Assembly: GCF_016632365.1 (NCBI RefSeq)
Contig: NZ_JAEPBH010000007.1
Location: 1 to 64,000, forward strand
Direction: 5' to 3'
Origin: Tenebrionibacter intestinalis
GTDB lineage: Bacteria; Pseudomonadota; Gammaproteobacteria; Enterobacterales; Enterobacteriaceae
DNA length: 64,000 nucleotides
Shown here: positions 40,517-49,459 of the stretch, one piece after another
Position numbering within the stretch: position 1 is the stretch's first letter
Layout of the letters: each line of letters begins with the position of its first letter
Notes under the pieces: model-generated
The model's database searches: none
What the model was told of the DNA's origin: nothing
What the model saw: only the letters and a program-made list of their open reading frames with translations
Translations under genes and position numbers: made by a program

Positions 40517-40592
40517 GGGTCGTTAGCTCAGTTGGTAGAGCAGTTGACTTTTAATCAATTGGTCGCAGGTTCGAATCCTGCACGACCCACCA
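40517..40592 (+). tRNA. tRNA-Lys (UUU)
   Basis: A 76-base cloverleaf with encoded CCA; anticodon TTT at 40550-40552; acceptor gggtcgt pairs with acgaccc. Conserved gguuCGAauCC T-arm. First gene of the enterobacterial lys-val tRNA operon after cpoB. Confidence 0.98.
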
Positions 40593-40613
40593 CTTAAGCT
40601 TTAGTATTGCAGT

Positions 40614-40689
40614 GGGTGATTAGCTCAGTTGGTAGAGCATCTCCTTTACACGGAGGGGGTCGGCGGTTCGAGCCCGTCATCACCCACCA
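40614..40689 (+). tRNA. tRNA-Val (UAC)
   Basis: 76 bases with encoded CCA; anticodon TAC at 40647-40649; acceptor gggtgat pairs with atcaccc. It lies 21 bases after the first tRNA-Lys gene in the same transcript. Confidence 0.98.
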
Positions 40690-40693
40690 CTTC

Positions 40694-40769
40694 GGGTCGT
40701 TAGCTCAGTTGGTAGAGCAGTTGACTTTTAATCAATTGGTCGCAGGTTCGAATCCTGCACGACCCACCA
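40694..40769 (+). tRNA. tRNA-Lys (UUU), second copy
   Basis: Identical to the first tRNA-Lys over 76 bases; only four bases separate it from tRNA-Val. Confidence 0.98.
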
Positions 40770-40796
40770 CTTCGAAGACGCGTATTGCCCCTTTGC

Positions 40797-40872
40797 GGGT
40801 CGTTAGCTCAGTTGGTAGAGCAGTTGACTTTTAATCAATTGGTCGCAGGTTCGAATCCTGCACGACCCACCA
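40797..40872 (+). tRNA. tRNA-Lys (UUU), third copy
   Basis: Identical 76-base tRNA-Lys gene with encoded CCA. Immediately downstream begins the operon terminator and a tandem repeat that re-uses the 3' end of this tRNA. Confidence 0.98.
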
Positions 40873-41409
40873 GTGTAAAAAAGCGCCCTGAAGGCGCTTT
40901 TTTGCTATGGGCAATGGCTGATGATTCGAACCTGCAGCAGGTTCGAGCCGAACGCAGTGAGGCAACGCAGCCGCTTTGCGGCAAGGCCCGAAGGGTGAGG
41001 CGAAGCCGAATCATCCTGCACGACCCACCAGTGTAAAAAAGCGCCCTGAAGGCGCTTTTTTGCTATGGGCAATGGCTGATGATTCGAACCTGCAGCAGGT
41101 TCGAGCCGAACGCAGTGAGGCAACGCAGCCGCTTTGCGGCAAGGCCCGAAGGGTGAGGCGAAGCCGAATCATCCTGCACGACCCACCAGTGTAAAAAAGC
41201 GCCCTGAAGGCGCTTTTTTGCTATGGGCAATGGCTGATGATTCGAACCTGCAGCAGGTTCGAGCCGAACGCAGTGAGGCAACGCAGCCGCTTTGCGGCAA
41301 GGCCCGAAGGGTGAGGCGAAGCCGAATCATCCTGCACGACCCACCAGTGTAAAAAAGCGCCCTGAAGGCGCTTTTTTGCTATGGGCAATGGCTGATGATT
41401 CGAACCTGC
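40856..41409 (+). repeat. 158-bp tandem repeats carrying tRNA-Lys 3' ends and terminators
   Basis: From the 3' end of the last tRNA-Lys gene, a 158-bp unit is repeated: cacgacccacca occurs at 40861, 41019, 41177 and 41335, with three full units and about half of a fourth ending at 41409. Each unit starts with the last 17 bases of tRNA-Lys (tcctgcacgacccacca), then a perfect terminator, then a segment with an inverted T-arm (gattcgaacctgc) followed by a direct one (gcaggttcgagcc). The copies look identical. The organisation resembles the rtT repeats after tyrT in E. coli. Confidence 0.95.
40877..40903 (+). terminator. tRNA operon terminator (first of four)
   Basis: The stem aaaaaagcgcc/ggcgctttttt with a ctgaa loop is a textbook intrinsic terminator four bases after the CCA end of the last tRNA. 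Exact copies recur at 41035-41061, 41193-41219 and 41351-41377. Confidence 0.95.
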
Positions 41410-41660
41410 GTTAGCGTTGATCACAGTCGGATGCGACTTCGGGCAATGCATGCTTTCCGCCACCCCCCCACGCTTTACGCAACACGCCCCTGGGCCGACC
41501 CGCTATGCCTCGACGGCTGACTTTGTTAAAGCCTGAAATATCAGACGACAACAGACAGGCAATCGGCTATCTTGTTTAGCATACAAAACAAAGCGCACGG
41601 TCATCCCGCAGAATGAGCGTTAATTTTTCATTTTCGTTAAGCAAGGCAAACGAGACAGTA
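41410..41660. other. Spacer and promoter region of nadA
   Basis: Non-coding. The repeat array decays at 41410. The nadA promoter with its NadR-type operator lies in 41560-41610. No other gene is visible. Confidence 0.6.
41573..41590 (+). promoter_or_regulatory. NadR operator of nadA-pnuC
   Basis: TGTTTA-N6-AAAACA differs at one base from the NadR consensus TGTTTA-N6-TAAACA, 71 bp before the nadA start. In E. coli and Salmonella NadR represses nadA-pnuC and nadB when NAD is plentiful. Confidence 0.8.
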
Positions 41661-42722
41661 ATGAGTATGATATTCGATCCGCAGGCCGCTATTTATCCCT
41701 TCCCGCCTAAACCACTGCCTGTGAATGTCGATGAAAAGCAAGCCCTTCGTGAGGACATTAAGCGCCTGCTGAAGGCCCGCAATGCTGTTATGGTGGCGCA
41801 TTACTATACCGATCCGGACATTCAGGCGCTGGCGGAGGAAACCGGCGGCTGTGTGGCCGACTCGCTTGAAATGGCGCGCTTCGGCGCCAGCCATCCGGCG
41901 ACTACAATGCTGGTCGCCGGCGTGCGTTTTATGGGCGAGACGGCAAAAATTCTCAGCCCGGATAAAACAATACTGATGCCGACGCTGGAAGCGGAGTGTT
42001 CGCTGGATCTCGGCTGCCCGGAACAGGCATTCAGCGCGTTTTGCGATGCGCATCCCGATCGTTGCGTGGTGGTTTACGCCAACACGTCGGCTGCGGTTAA
42101 GGCCAGGGCGGACTGGGTGGTGACATCCAGTATTGCCGTAGAGTTGATTGATCATCTGGACGCCCAGGGGAAAAAGATCCTCTGGGGGCCGGATCGCCAT
42201 CTTGGGCGCTATGTACAGCGCCAGACCGGCGCAGATGTGCTTTGCTGGCAAGGGGCGTGCATTGTCCACGATGAATTCAGAGCCCAGGCGCTGGCGCGCA
42301 TGAAGGCGATGTATCCCGATGCCGCGGTGCTGGTGCATCCCGAATCTCCACAACAGGTTGTCGAGCTGGCCGATGCGGTAGGTTCCACCAGTCAGCTTAT
42401 CGCGGCCGCGCAGCGCCTGACGCAGCGGCGGATAATTGTCGCCACCGATCGCGGCATCTTCTACAAAATGCAGCAGGCTTGCCCGGATAAAATGCTTCTG
42501 GAAGCCCCCACTATGGGCGAAGGCGCCACCTGTCGCAGTTGTGCGCACTGCCCCTGGATGGCGATGAACGGCTTACGGGCCATTGCCGATGCCCTGAATC
42601 AGGGCGGGGCGGGCCATGAAGTGAACGTAGCGGCCAATTTGCGTGACCGGGCGCTAATTCCGCTCAACAGAATGCTCGACTTTGCTGCTACACTTCGCCT
42701 TCGACTAAGCGGTAACGCATAA
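41661..42722 (+). CDS. nadA: Quinolinate synthase A
   Basis: Condenses iminoaspartate (from NadB) with dihydroxyacetone phosphate to quinolinate in de novo NAD synthesis. The start at [18 protein letters not shown] corresponds to E. coli ([18 protein letters not shown]) and yields 353 residues; an upstream in-frame ATG at 41613 is rejected. The three [4Fe-4S] Cys regions are [20 protein letters not shown] and CRSCAHCPW. The C-terminus is slightly longer than in E. coli. It forms an operon with pnuC 17 bp downstream. Confidence 0.97.
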   Translation: MSMIFDPQAAIYPFPPKPLPVNVDEKQALREDIKRLLKARNAVMVAHYYTDPDIQALAEETGGCVADSLEMARFGASHPATTMLVAGVRFMGETAKILSPDKTILMPTLEAECSLDLGCPEQAFSAFCDAHPDRCVVVYANTSAAVKARADWVVTSSIAVELIDHLDAQGKKILWGPDRHLGRYVQRQTGADVLCWQGACIVHDEFRAQALARMKAMYPDAAVLVHPESPQQVVELADAVGSTSQLIAAAQRLTQRRIIVATDRGIFYKMQQACPDKMLLEAPTMGEGATCRSCAHCPWMAMNGLRAIADALNQGGAGHEVNVAANLRDRALIPLNRMLDFAATLRLRLSGNA

Positions 42723-42739
42723 TACAGCCTGGAGTAAAT

Positions 42740-43459
42740 ATGGATTTTTTTAGCACCCAAAACATCCTTGCGCATATCCCGTTGGGCGCTGGTGGGTACG
42801 ATTTATCATGGATAGAAGCCGTTGGTACGCTGGCTGGCTTGTTATGCATCTGGCTGGCAAGCCTTGAGAAAACAAGTAATTACGCTTTTGGGCTGATTAA
42901 CGTGACGCTGTTTGCCATTATCTTTTTTCAGATTCAGCTTTACGCCAGCCTGCTGCTACAGCTTTTTTTCTTTGTTGCCAACCTCTATGGCTGGTACGCC
43001 TGGTCGCGCCAGAGCGATGCCCATCAGGCATTGCTGCATATTCGTTGGTTACCCCGCTCTAAAGCGCTTGGCTGGCTGGCGGTATGCGTTGTTGCAATTG
43101 GGTTGATGACGCTCTGGATTGACCCGGTATTTGCTGTGTTGACCCGCGTAGCGGTAGAAATCATGCAGGGTATGGGGATTGATGTCGCGTTACCGACGCT
43201 ACAGCCCGACGCCTTCCCGTTCTGGGACTCGACAATGATGGTGCTGTCAATTGTGGCGATGATACTGATGACGCGTAAATACGTTGAAAACTGGCTGCTG
43301 TGGGCGGTCGTTAACGTTATCAGCGTTATCATATTCGCGCGACAGGGCGTGTGGGCGATGTCTCTGGAATACCTGATACTGTTGTTTATTGCGATTAATG
43401 GCAGCAGAATGTGGATAAAAAGCGCGCGAGAGCGAGGCTCGCGCGCGCTGGCGCGTTAA
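42740..43459 (+). CDS. pnuC: Nicotinamide riboside transporter PnuC
   Basis: Inner-membrane facilitator for nicotinamide riboside, feeding NAD salvage through NadR kinase. 239 residues, as in E. coli, with seven predicted membrane helices. The conserved segments [32 protein letters not shown] and [15 protein letters not shown] belong to the ligand path. It is transcribed with nadA; its 3' end overlaps the convergent zitB end by four bases. Confidence 0.96.
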   Translation: MDFFSTQNILAHIPLGAGGYDLSWIEAVGTLAGLLCIWLASLEKTSNYAFGLINVTLFAIIFFQIQLYASLLLQLFFFVANLYGWYAWSRQSDAHQALLHIRWLPRSKALGWLAVCVVAIGLMTLWIDPVFAVLTRVAVEIMQGMGIDVALPTLQPDAFPFWDSTMMVLSIVAMILMTRKYVENWLLWAVVNVISVIIFARQGVWAMSLEYLILLFIAINGSRMWIKSARERGSRALAR

Positions 43460-44388
43460 TGATGATGCCCGTGATGGCTGCCGCAGTCATGGAGATCGCA
43501 TTCGTGGCCGTCGCAGCCGCGGTATTCCATCTGGACGGTTGCGTGCGCAATCTGATATTCGTGCATAAGAAAATGGTGGATGCGCTCAAGCAGCGCGTCA
43601 TGATCGTGTGGCGGAACGACCAGCACATGCATTGTCATAACCGGTTTTTCACCCACCATCCACAGGTGTACGTGGTGAACGTTGCGCACCTCCGGAAGGG
43701 CTGCCGTTAGCTTGCGCTTGAGCGCGGCAATATCTATCGCGCCAGGCGCGCCTTCCAGCAGTTCATTAATGCTTTCTTTGAGCAGCCGCCACGCGCTGCG
43801 CAGCACCAGGCAGGAGACAAACACCGACAAAATGGGGTCGATGGGAGTCCAACCCGTCCAGAGTATGATCAGGGCGGCTAAAATCGCGCCCACCGATCCC
43901 AGCAGATCGCCCATAACGTGCAGCGCAGCGGCGCGCACGTTCATATTTTTTTCATCCTCGCCCCGGTGGAGGATCCAGAAGACGAAGATATTCGCCATCA
44001 GCCCGGCGAAAGCGATAACCAGCATCGTCGTACCCACCACCGGCTGTGGCTGGTAAAAACGCCGGATAGCTTCCCAGACAATCAGGACCGTGATGAGCAC
44101 CAGCGCAACGGCATTCACAAATGCGGCAAGCGTGGTAAGGCGCAGCCAGCCAAACGTGTGGCGCGCGTTGGCCGGGCGGCGCGCGAAATGGACGGCCAGG
44201 AGCGCCATGAAGAGCGCTGCGGCATCGGTAAGCATATGTCCGGCGTCTGCCAGCAGCGCGAGCGAACCGGAAATCAGGCCGCCGATAACTTCGAGCGCCA
44301 TAAAAGCGGCGATAACGATAACGGCAATGAGCAGCCGACGTCGGTTGCCATCTTTTTTTTCAGGTAAAACGGCGTGGGAGTGCGTCAT
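43456..44388 (-). CDS. zitB: Zinc/cadmium efflux transporter ZitB
   Basis: Cation diffusion facilitator exporting Zn2+ (and Cd2+) by proton antiport. From [18 protein letters not shown] the product is 310 residues (E. coli 313). Six membrane helices; the metal site [14 protein letters not shown]-type motif appears as [11 protein letters not shown] in helix II and [11 protein letters not shown] in helix V, both with paired His/Asp. The C-terminal tail is His-rich ([20 protein letters not shown]). It is divergent from nothing nearby and convergent with pnuC. Confidence 0.95.
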   Translation of the reverse strand: MTHSHAVLPEKKDGNRRRLLIAVIVIAAFMALEVIGGLISGSLALLADAGHMLTDAAALFMALLAVHFARRPANARHTFGWLRLTTLAAFVNAVALVLITVLIVWEAIRRFYQPQPVVGTTMLVIAFAGLMANIFVFWILHRGEDEKNMNVRAAALHVMGDLLGSVGAILAALIILWTGWTPIDPILSVFVSCLVLRSAWRLLKESINELLEGAPGAIDIAALKRKLTAALPEVRNVHHVHLWMVGEKPVMTMHVLVVPPHDHDALLERIHHFLMHEYQIAHATVQMEYRGCDGHECDLHDCGSHHGHHH

Positions 44389-44934
44389 AGGGATCCGTGA
44401 AGCAAAACAAAGATGCAAATATTATGATGCTGTATTGCCGATTAATAAACGATTGCTATTAACAGGGTTATCCTGCTCCCGCTGAGGCCGTTGCCAAACC
44501 CCGTTGTGTGGGGCAGCCATGAATATCAGGAAGAAACCAGCAAAAACATCTCCGTTGTTCCAAATTGTTGACAAAGAAGGGAAAAACGGTTTTTTCCTTC
44601 TTTGTGGTAAGCAGGCGAAAATTAATGCTTTGATTTTTCTTATTTTTTATTGTTTTTCATCCATCTTGTCCGCGACAGGATAGGGTTTGTCAGTAGTCTT
44701 AAACATCTCCGTTGTTTGTGAAAGATATACCAAAGCGGGAAAAGCGATGCTTTTGCCCGCCCTGGCATCAATCTGCGCAGAGCATGTTTTGTTCCCCGGC
44801 CCTGCGGGGCGCATGCGAAAAAACCGCTAACTGCGTTGTTGGGCTTGAACAGAGGGCCACTCTGCCCTGCGCTCTGCGCCTTGCCAGCGAGTTTTTCGCT
44901 CAGCGCCAGCATCATGAGATTTAAGCGACACAGC
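44389..44934. other. Repeat-rich spacer between zitB and ybgS
   Basis: No supported gene. It contains the zitB promoter side, the inverted 138-bp element (44562-44699) with its flanking direct repeats, and several GC-rich stem-loops (for example about 44740-44765 and 44795-44815). Near its right edge lies a 30-base segment shared with the chiP leader (44907-44936). Confidence 0.7.
44544..44716 (-). repeat. 138-bp miniature element, copy 3, with 16-bp direct repeats
   Basis: The element proper is 44562-44699, in reverse orientation relative to the other two, with terminal sequences aaattgttgacaaa and tttgtcagtagtct. It is flanked by a perfect 16-bp direct repeat aaacatctccgttgtt at 44544-44559 and 44701-44716, as expected for a target-site duplication. 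The internal order of the two hairpins is conserved. Confidence 0.88.
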
Positions 44935-44936
44935 CT
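44907..44936. repeat. 30-base segment shared with the chiP leader
   Basis: cagcatcatgagatttaagc and the next ten bases recur at 427-456 with three or fewer differences (cagcatcatgaagtttaagg ... acacagcct). The two sites have unrelated neighbours, so this is a small dispersed repeat rather than a duplicated gene end. Function unknown. Confidence 0.6.
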
Positions 44937-45306
44937 AGTATGTTGTGCTGTCCGTTTTACGTTGAACCGGCGTGGTGCCGTTTTGCGTTTCGACTTTTTT
45001 ATTGGTGTCCGGACAACGACCGTCTTTGCACATTGTATTTTTATGTACTTCATCGCTGGTCATTCCATCGCCGGAAAGCGTGGCGCCGTCGCCTGAGGTA
45101 TTGCCGGTCTGATTGGTGTTTACAGAACCGCTGTTAATTTGACTATTATCGAGGTTTTTCGGCGGCAGATTTTCATGCGCGCCAGGAGCCGGCAGGCCAG
45201 CATCAGCCGCGGCATTCGCCTGCCCGTTATTATTTGCTGCGGCTAATGCCGCACCGCTGCTGAGCATCAAAATCAGACTAAAAAAAACGCCTGTCGGTTG
45301 CTTCAT
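44935..45306 (-). CDS. ybgS: Secreted protein YbgS
   Basis: Small periplasmic protein of 123 residues homologous to E. coli YbgS (126 aa). The signal peptide ends at GAALA-A (about residue 23). The mature part is Asn/Gly/Asp-rich and apparently disordered, with the conserved [26 protein letters not shown] segment containing two Cys. Function is unknown. It is divergent from aroG, sharing a 332-bp promoter region. Confidence 0.92.
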   Translation of the reverse strand: MKQPTGVFFSLILMLSSGAALAAANNNGQANAAADAGLPAPGAHENLPPKNLDNSQINSGSVNTNQTGNTSGDGATLSGDGMTSDEVHKNTMCKDGRCPDTNKKVETQNGTTPVQRKTDSTTY

Positions 45307-45638
45307 AAGGTGCTCCTGTCAGTATTTAACATTCGGCGGCCACCAGGCCTTGAGAGAGGAATCGCAGTGGCGAAGGTGTATACCACTAACCCCGTGATTT
45401 CCGGCAAAAAATTTCCGCAACGCGGTATGTCGCATAAAACACTTTTTTTGCGGTTTGTTGCAGGATTAATCTTTGTAAATTGTAGCCCTGATCTCTTTCT
45501 TTGCCATCTTTGCGTTTTTTATCACCACTTATTACAGACAGGAGTAACGTAAGTGTAAAACTCGGTTTACACCTACAGGCCGACGCGTTAGATTGAAGGG
45601 ATTGCAATACGTCAAAAACCCGTTTTTATGGAACCAAC
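45307..45638. other. Divergent ybgS-aroG promoter region
   Basis: Non-coding. It holds the TyrR operator of aroG near its right end. AT-rich stretches at 45435-45540 probably include promoter elements. No further gene is visible. Confidence 0.6.
45554..45571 (+). promoter_or_regulatory. TyrR box of aroG
   Basis: TGTAAA-N6-TTTACA is a perfect strong TyrR box, 68 bp before the aroG start, embedded in the same agtgtaaaac...tttacac context as in E. coli. TyrR with phenylalanine represses aroG. Confidence 0.92.
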
Positions 45639-46691
45639 ATGAACTATCTGAACGACGATTTAAGAATCAAAGAGATCAATGAACTGCTCCCACCGGTAGC
45701 GCTATTAGAAAAATTTCCCGCCACTGAAAACGCAGCCGTCACTGTCTCATCTGCTCGCCGGGCTATCCATCAGATCCTTAAAGGTCAGGACGATCGTCTA
45801 CTGGTCGTGATTGGTCCGTGCTCAATCCATGATACCCAGGCCGCGAAGGAGTATGCCCGCCGTCTCAAGGCGCTGCGTGATGAATTAAGCGGCGAGCTGG
45901 AGGTGGTGATGCGCGTCTACTTTGAAAAGCCGCGCACAACCGTCGGCTGGAAAGGGCTGATTAATGACCCACACATGGATAACAGCTTCCAGATTAACGA
46001 AGGCTTGCGTATTGCACGCAAGCTGCTGCTGGAAATTAACGACGGCGGTCTGCCTGCCGCCGGCGAGTTCCTTGATATGATCACGCCGCAGTATGTGGCT
46101 GACCTGATGAGCTGGGGCGCAATCGGCGCGCGTACTACCGAGTCTCAGGTTCACCGTGAGCTTGCCTCCGGCCTGTCCTGCCCGGTTGGTTTTAAAAATG
46201 GTACCGATGGCACAATTAAAGTTGCGATCGACGCTATTAATGCCGCCAGCGCGCCGCACTGCTTTCTTTCTGTCACGAAGTGGGGCCATTCGGCAATAGT
46301 GAATACCAGCGGAAACGGCGACTGCCATATTATTCTGCGCGGCGGAAAAGAGCCGAACTATAGCGCGCGTCACGTGGCGGAAGTAAAAGAAGGGCTGGCC
46401 AAAGCAGGTCTGCGTCCGCATGTCATGATCGACTTCAGCCATGCTAATTCCAGCAAGCAGTTCAAAAAACAGTTGGAAGTGGGCGCCGACGTTTGCGCGC
46501 AAATTGCAGGCGGTGAAAAAGCCATTACCGGCGTGATGATTGAAAGCCACCTGGTAGAAGGCAACCAGAACCTTGAAAGCGCAGAACCGCTGGTTTATGG
46601 CAAAAGCGTGACCGATGGCTGTATCGGCTGGGAGGATACCGACGCTATTTTGCGCCAGCTAGCGGCAGCAGTGAAGGCGCGTCGCGGCTGA
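45639..46691 (+). CDS. aroG: DAHP synthase, phenylalanine-sensitive
   Basis: First step of aromatic biosynthesis: phosphoenolpyruvate plus erythrose 4-phosphate to DAHP. 350 residues, identical in length to E. coli AroG and much closer to it than to AroF or AroH (N-terminus MNYLNDDLRIKEINELLPPVALLEKFPAT). Metal-binding Cys61 lies in VVIGPCSIHD, with the later His and Glu/Asp ligands in the barrel; GLRPHVMIDFSHANSSKQ is the typical substrate region. The TyrR box upstream fits regulation by phenylalanine. Confidence 0.98.
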   Translation: MNYLNDDLRIKEINELLPPVALLEKFPATENAAVTVSSARRAIHQILKGQDDRLLVVIGPCSIHDTQAAKEYARRLKALRDELSGELEVVMRVYFEKPRTTVGWKGLINDPHMDNSFQINEGLRIARKLLLEINDGGLPAAGEFLDMITPQYVADLMSWGAIGARTTESQVHRELASGLSCPVGFKNGTDGTIKVAIDAINAASAPHCFLSVTKWGHSAIVNTSGNGDCHIILRGGKEPNYSARHVAEVKEGLAKAGLRPHVMIDFSHANSSKQFKKQLEVGADVCAQIAGGEKAITGVMIESHLVEGNQNLESAEPLVYGKSVTDGCIGWEDTDAILRQLAAAVKARRG

Positions 46692-47262
46692 TTAACACCT
46701 TCGGAAAGTCTAAGCTTTATGCCGGTCAGTGGGCTCGCCGGCCGGCATGTTGGCTTTGGTTAAAAAAACCGGTTCAGGCCTGCGTCTGTGGATGCGTATT
46801 AAAGCGCGCAGGCTAAGACCAACGGGCGAGTTGATAAAAGCGCGGCAGCAGCCGGTTAAGCCTGTTTATGAATAAGGTTAAGGCCCGGAATGTGGACTGC
46901 ATCCCAAAAACTGGACATCTAACGGACTAAGGTGCGGTTTTTTACGAGTGGTCGTCATTTTTCACTTGAGCTACGGGTTGCTGACGCCTGCTAAATTCGT
47001 CAAACCGCAGGCAAAGACAAGATAAAGTAAAACGCCACCGGATAGCGGACTGAGGCGAAACGAGTCAGGCGGTCGAGCCGGACGCAGGCTGTTGGCAAGG
47101 TGGTGCGCGGTGCGAAGTTGCGCTACCGCAGGTGTTTGCAAAGCGGGCCGTGGCGGTCCGCTTTACCCGTTCACTTAAGACCCTCTTTGTCATTAGGCTT
47201 TAAGTGAACGGAACACGCATTGAGCTCTTAAGTGACCAGCGTGACGATTACAGGCAGGGTAA
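46692..47262. other. Spacer between aroG and gpmA, repeat-rich
   Basis: No gene. A hairpin (atgccgg...ccggcat, about 46720-46750) follows aroG. Around 46893-46925 the sequence resembles an IS3-type terminus (tggactgcatcccaaaaact and ggacatctaacggac follow one another), possibly an insertion-sequence scar. The rest is occupied by a dispersed repeat (46971-47216). Confidence 0.6.
46971..47216 (-). repeat. Dispersed repeat B, long copy
   Basis: Read on the minus strand, this ~246-bp segment matches 52911-53066 at both ends. It begins with an inverted repeat (ccgttcacttaa/ttaagtgaacgg, 47167-47178 and 47200-47211), continues acgggtaaagcgg, aaacacctgcgg and ends agcaggcgtcagcaaccc. The other copy lacks about 90 internal bases. 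Confidence 0.75.
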
Positions 47263-48015
47263 TTATTTCGCTTTGCCCTGGTTTGCTACTGCCGCAGCCT
47301 TCGCGGCAATTTCTTCTGCGTTGCCCAGGTAGTAATGTTTAACCGGTTTAAAGCTTTCATCAAATTCGTAAACCAGCGGAACGCCGGTCGGAATATTAAG
47401 CTCGAGAATGTCATCTTCGCTCATATTATCCAGATATTTCACCAGCGCGCGCAGGGAGTTGCCGTGCGCGGCGATAATAACGCGCTCGCCGCGCTTCAGA
47501 CGCGGCAAAATGGCGTCATGCCAGTAAGGGATAACGCGGTCAATTGTCAGCGCCAGACTTTCCGTTAGCGGCAGCTCCTTCTCGCTAAGCCCGGCATAGC
47601 GCGGATCGTGCCCGGGATAACGTTCGTCGTCTTTGGTCAGTTCTGGCGGCGTAACGGCGAAGCCCCGGCGCCATTGCTTAACCTGTTCGTCGCCATATTT
47701 TTCAGCGGTTTCGGCTTTGTTAAGCCCCTGCAATGCGCCATAGTGACGCTCGTTCAGTTTCCAGGATTTCTCAACCGGCAGCCACGCCTGGTCTAACTGA
47801 TCCAGTATGTTCCACAGCGTATGGATGGCGCGTTTCAGTACGGAGGTATAGGCAAAATCGAAGGTAAAGCCTTCATCTTTAAGTAATTTACCCGCAGCTT
47901 TTGCTTCGCCTACGCCTTTTTCAGACAGATCGACATCATACCAACCGGTGAAGCGGTTTTCATTGTTCCATTGACTTTCGCCGTGTCGAACCAGAACCAG
48001 CTTAGTTACAGCCAT
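47263..48015 (-). CDS. gpmA: 2,3-bisphosphoglycerate-dependent phosphoglycerate mutase
   Basis: Interconverts 3- and 2-phosphoglycerate in glycolysis and gluconeogenesis. 250 residues as in E. coli. The phosphohistidine is in [18 protein letters not shown] (about residue 11) and the second catalytic His in [10 protein letters not shown] (about 184). A Fur-box-like sequence lies 30-48 bases before the start, in agreement with reported iron regulation of gpmA in E. coli. It stands alone between two repeat-bearing spacers. Confidence 0.98.
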   Translation of the reverse strand: MAVTKLVLVRHGESQWNNENRFTGWYDVDLSEKGVGEAKAAGKLLKDEGFTFDFAYTSVLKRAIHTLWNILDQLDQAWLPVEKSWKLNERHYGALQGLNKAETAEKYGDEQVKQWRRGFAVTPPELTKDDERYPGHDPRYAGLSEKELPLTESLALTIDRVIPYWHDAILPRLKRGERVIIAAHGNSLRALVKYLDNMSEDDILELNIPTGVPLVYEFDESFKPVKHYYLGNAEEIAAKAAAVANQGKAK

Positions 48016-48418
48016 ATCTTACTCCTTCAGAATTCCGTGATACTGATAACAATTCTCATTATATTGCCACGGCGCACTACCGCAACAATGCCTGGTCATT
48101 ACCATAGCGAAAATAGTGCATGAGTGTAAGGTAACTGTGAATAAGTGGTGAGTTTTTTGTCGCGTTTCGAAAAGGCTGAGCGGCTTTTTTAATAATAACC
48201 GGCGTTATTGAGAAATATCCGCAGCAGCCCGTGTACGAAGTAAAAAATTTTCTGAAAACCAATATCGCCCGGCAGGCCGCCATGCGCCCTGGATTGCAAA
48301 ACGCTTGCCCGGGTGCGACGGGGCCGGAGGCGCGCAAAGCGCGCTGCTCAACGCTTTACCCAGGCCCGCTTCACCCGCTCTGTTGCCAGATGTCCTGCCC
48401 TGTGTGACGCAGGCAAGG
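48016..48418. other. Spacer between galM and gpmA
   Basis: Non-coding: gpmA promoter with Fur-like box in the first 100 bases, then GC-rich sequence including cccgggtgcgacgggg-like stems near 48308. An 86-codon minus-strand ORF here has no supporting features. Confidence 0.55.
48045..48063 (-). promoter_or_regulatory. Fur-box-like site upstream of gpmA
   Basis: gataacaattctcattata matches the 19-bp Fur consensus gataatgataatcattatc at 14 positions. It lies in the gpmA promoter region; E. coli gpmA is a known Fur target. Confidence 0.6.
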
Positions 48419-49459
48419 TTAAAGCGCCTGAAACTGGTAGGTTGTGATGCTCACATACTCCTGACCGGGGCGCAGAATGCAATCCGGCTGCGGCCACTGG
48501 GGGCGGTTAGGGCTGTCGGGCAGAAATTCGCTTTCCAGCGCCAGCCCCTGGTATGCCCGGTACTCGCCTTGATCGCGCGCCGGGGTGCCGTCCAGAAAAT
48601 TGCCCGTATAAAACTGTAACGCGGGGGCGCTGGTATACACCGTCATTTGCAGGCGGCCGTCTGCGGACCAGAGGTTTGCCGCAGGCTGCGTAACGTCGCC
48701 CGCAGCCTGAAGCAGAAAGGCGTGGTCGTAGCCGCGCACTTTTTTCTGGTCGTCATCGGCAAGAAAGTCCTGTGCGATGGGCTTTGGCGTAAGAAAATCA
48801 AAGCCGGTGCCGGCTACCGGGCGCAGCGACGCCAGGGGGATGCCGTCTTCCTCTACCGGAAGATAAGCGTCAGCCAGCAACTGTAGACGGTGATTACGCA
48901 CGTCTGTACGGGCGCCGTCGAGATTAAAATAGGCGTGGCTGGTCAGATTGACCGGGCAGGGTTTGTCGGTCTGCGCCCGGAATGTCGCCACCAGGCGATT
49001 ATCATCCGTCAGGGCGTACAGAGCGGTAATGCGGCAGTTGCCGGGAAACCCCTGGTCGCCGTCGGGTGAGTCAAGCAGCCAGGCGACTTCGCTATCGCTT
49101 TGGCGCCCGATGCGCCAGCGGCGCTTGTCGAATCCTTGCGGGCCGCCATGTAGCTGATGTGCGCCCTGGCTGGGCGTCAAATGAAACGTCTGGCCATCGA
49201 TGGTAAAACGGCTGTTGGCGATACGATTGGCGTAGCGGCCAACCGTTGCGCCCAGAAAGGCGTTTTGCCTGTGCCAGTCTTCCAGCTCCCGGCAGCCCAG
49301 CAGCGTTTCGCGCACGCTGCCGTCGTGCAGCGGCACGCGGCAGGAGAGAAGCGTAGCCCCCCAGTCCATCATCGAGACTACCATGCCTGCGGAGTTACGC
49401 AGCGTGCAGATACGGTATGGGCGGCCATCCGGTGCTGGCCGGGACGTCTCGTTTAGCAC
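48419..49459 (-). CDS. galM: Galactose mutarotase
   Basis: Converts beta- to alpha-D-galactose so that GalK can phosphorylate it. A GTG start at 49459, inside the end of galK and preceded by aaggag, gives 346 residues as in E. coli; the ATG at 49486 would lie deeper inside galK. Active-site residues appear in [26 protein letters not shown] (catalytic His), [13 protein letters not shown] (second His) and [12 protein letters not shown] (catalytic Glu). Last gene of the gal operon. Confidence 0.96.
   Translation of the reverse strand: MLNETSRPAPDGRPYRICTLRNSAGMVVSMMDWGATLLSCRVPLHDGSVRETLLGCRELEDWHRQNAFLGATVGRYANRIANSRFTIDGQTFHLTPSQGAHQLHGGPQGFDKRRWRIGRQSDSEVAWLLDSPDGDQGFPGNCRITALYALTDDNRLVATFRAQTDKPCPVNLTSHAYFNLDGARTDVRNHRLQLLADAYLPVEEDGIPLASLRPVAGTGFDFLTPKPIAQDFLADDDQKKVRGYDHAFLLQAAGDVTQPAANLWSADGRLQMTVYTSAPALQFYTGNFLDGTPARDQGEYRAYQGLALESEFLPDSPNRPQWPQPDCILRPGQEYVSITTYQFQAL

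Noticed and set aside
40785-41463. Repeated 72-80 codon ORFs in the tRNA-Lys 158-bp repeats
   Set aside because: They are copies of one another created by the tandem repeat and include tRNA and terminator sequence; no ribosome sites.
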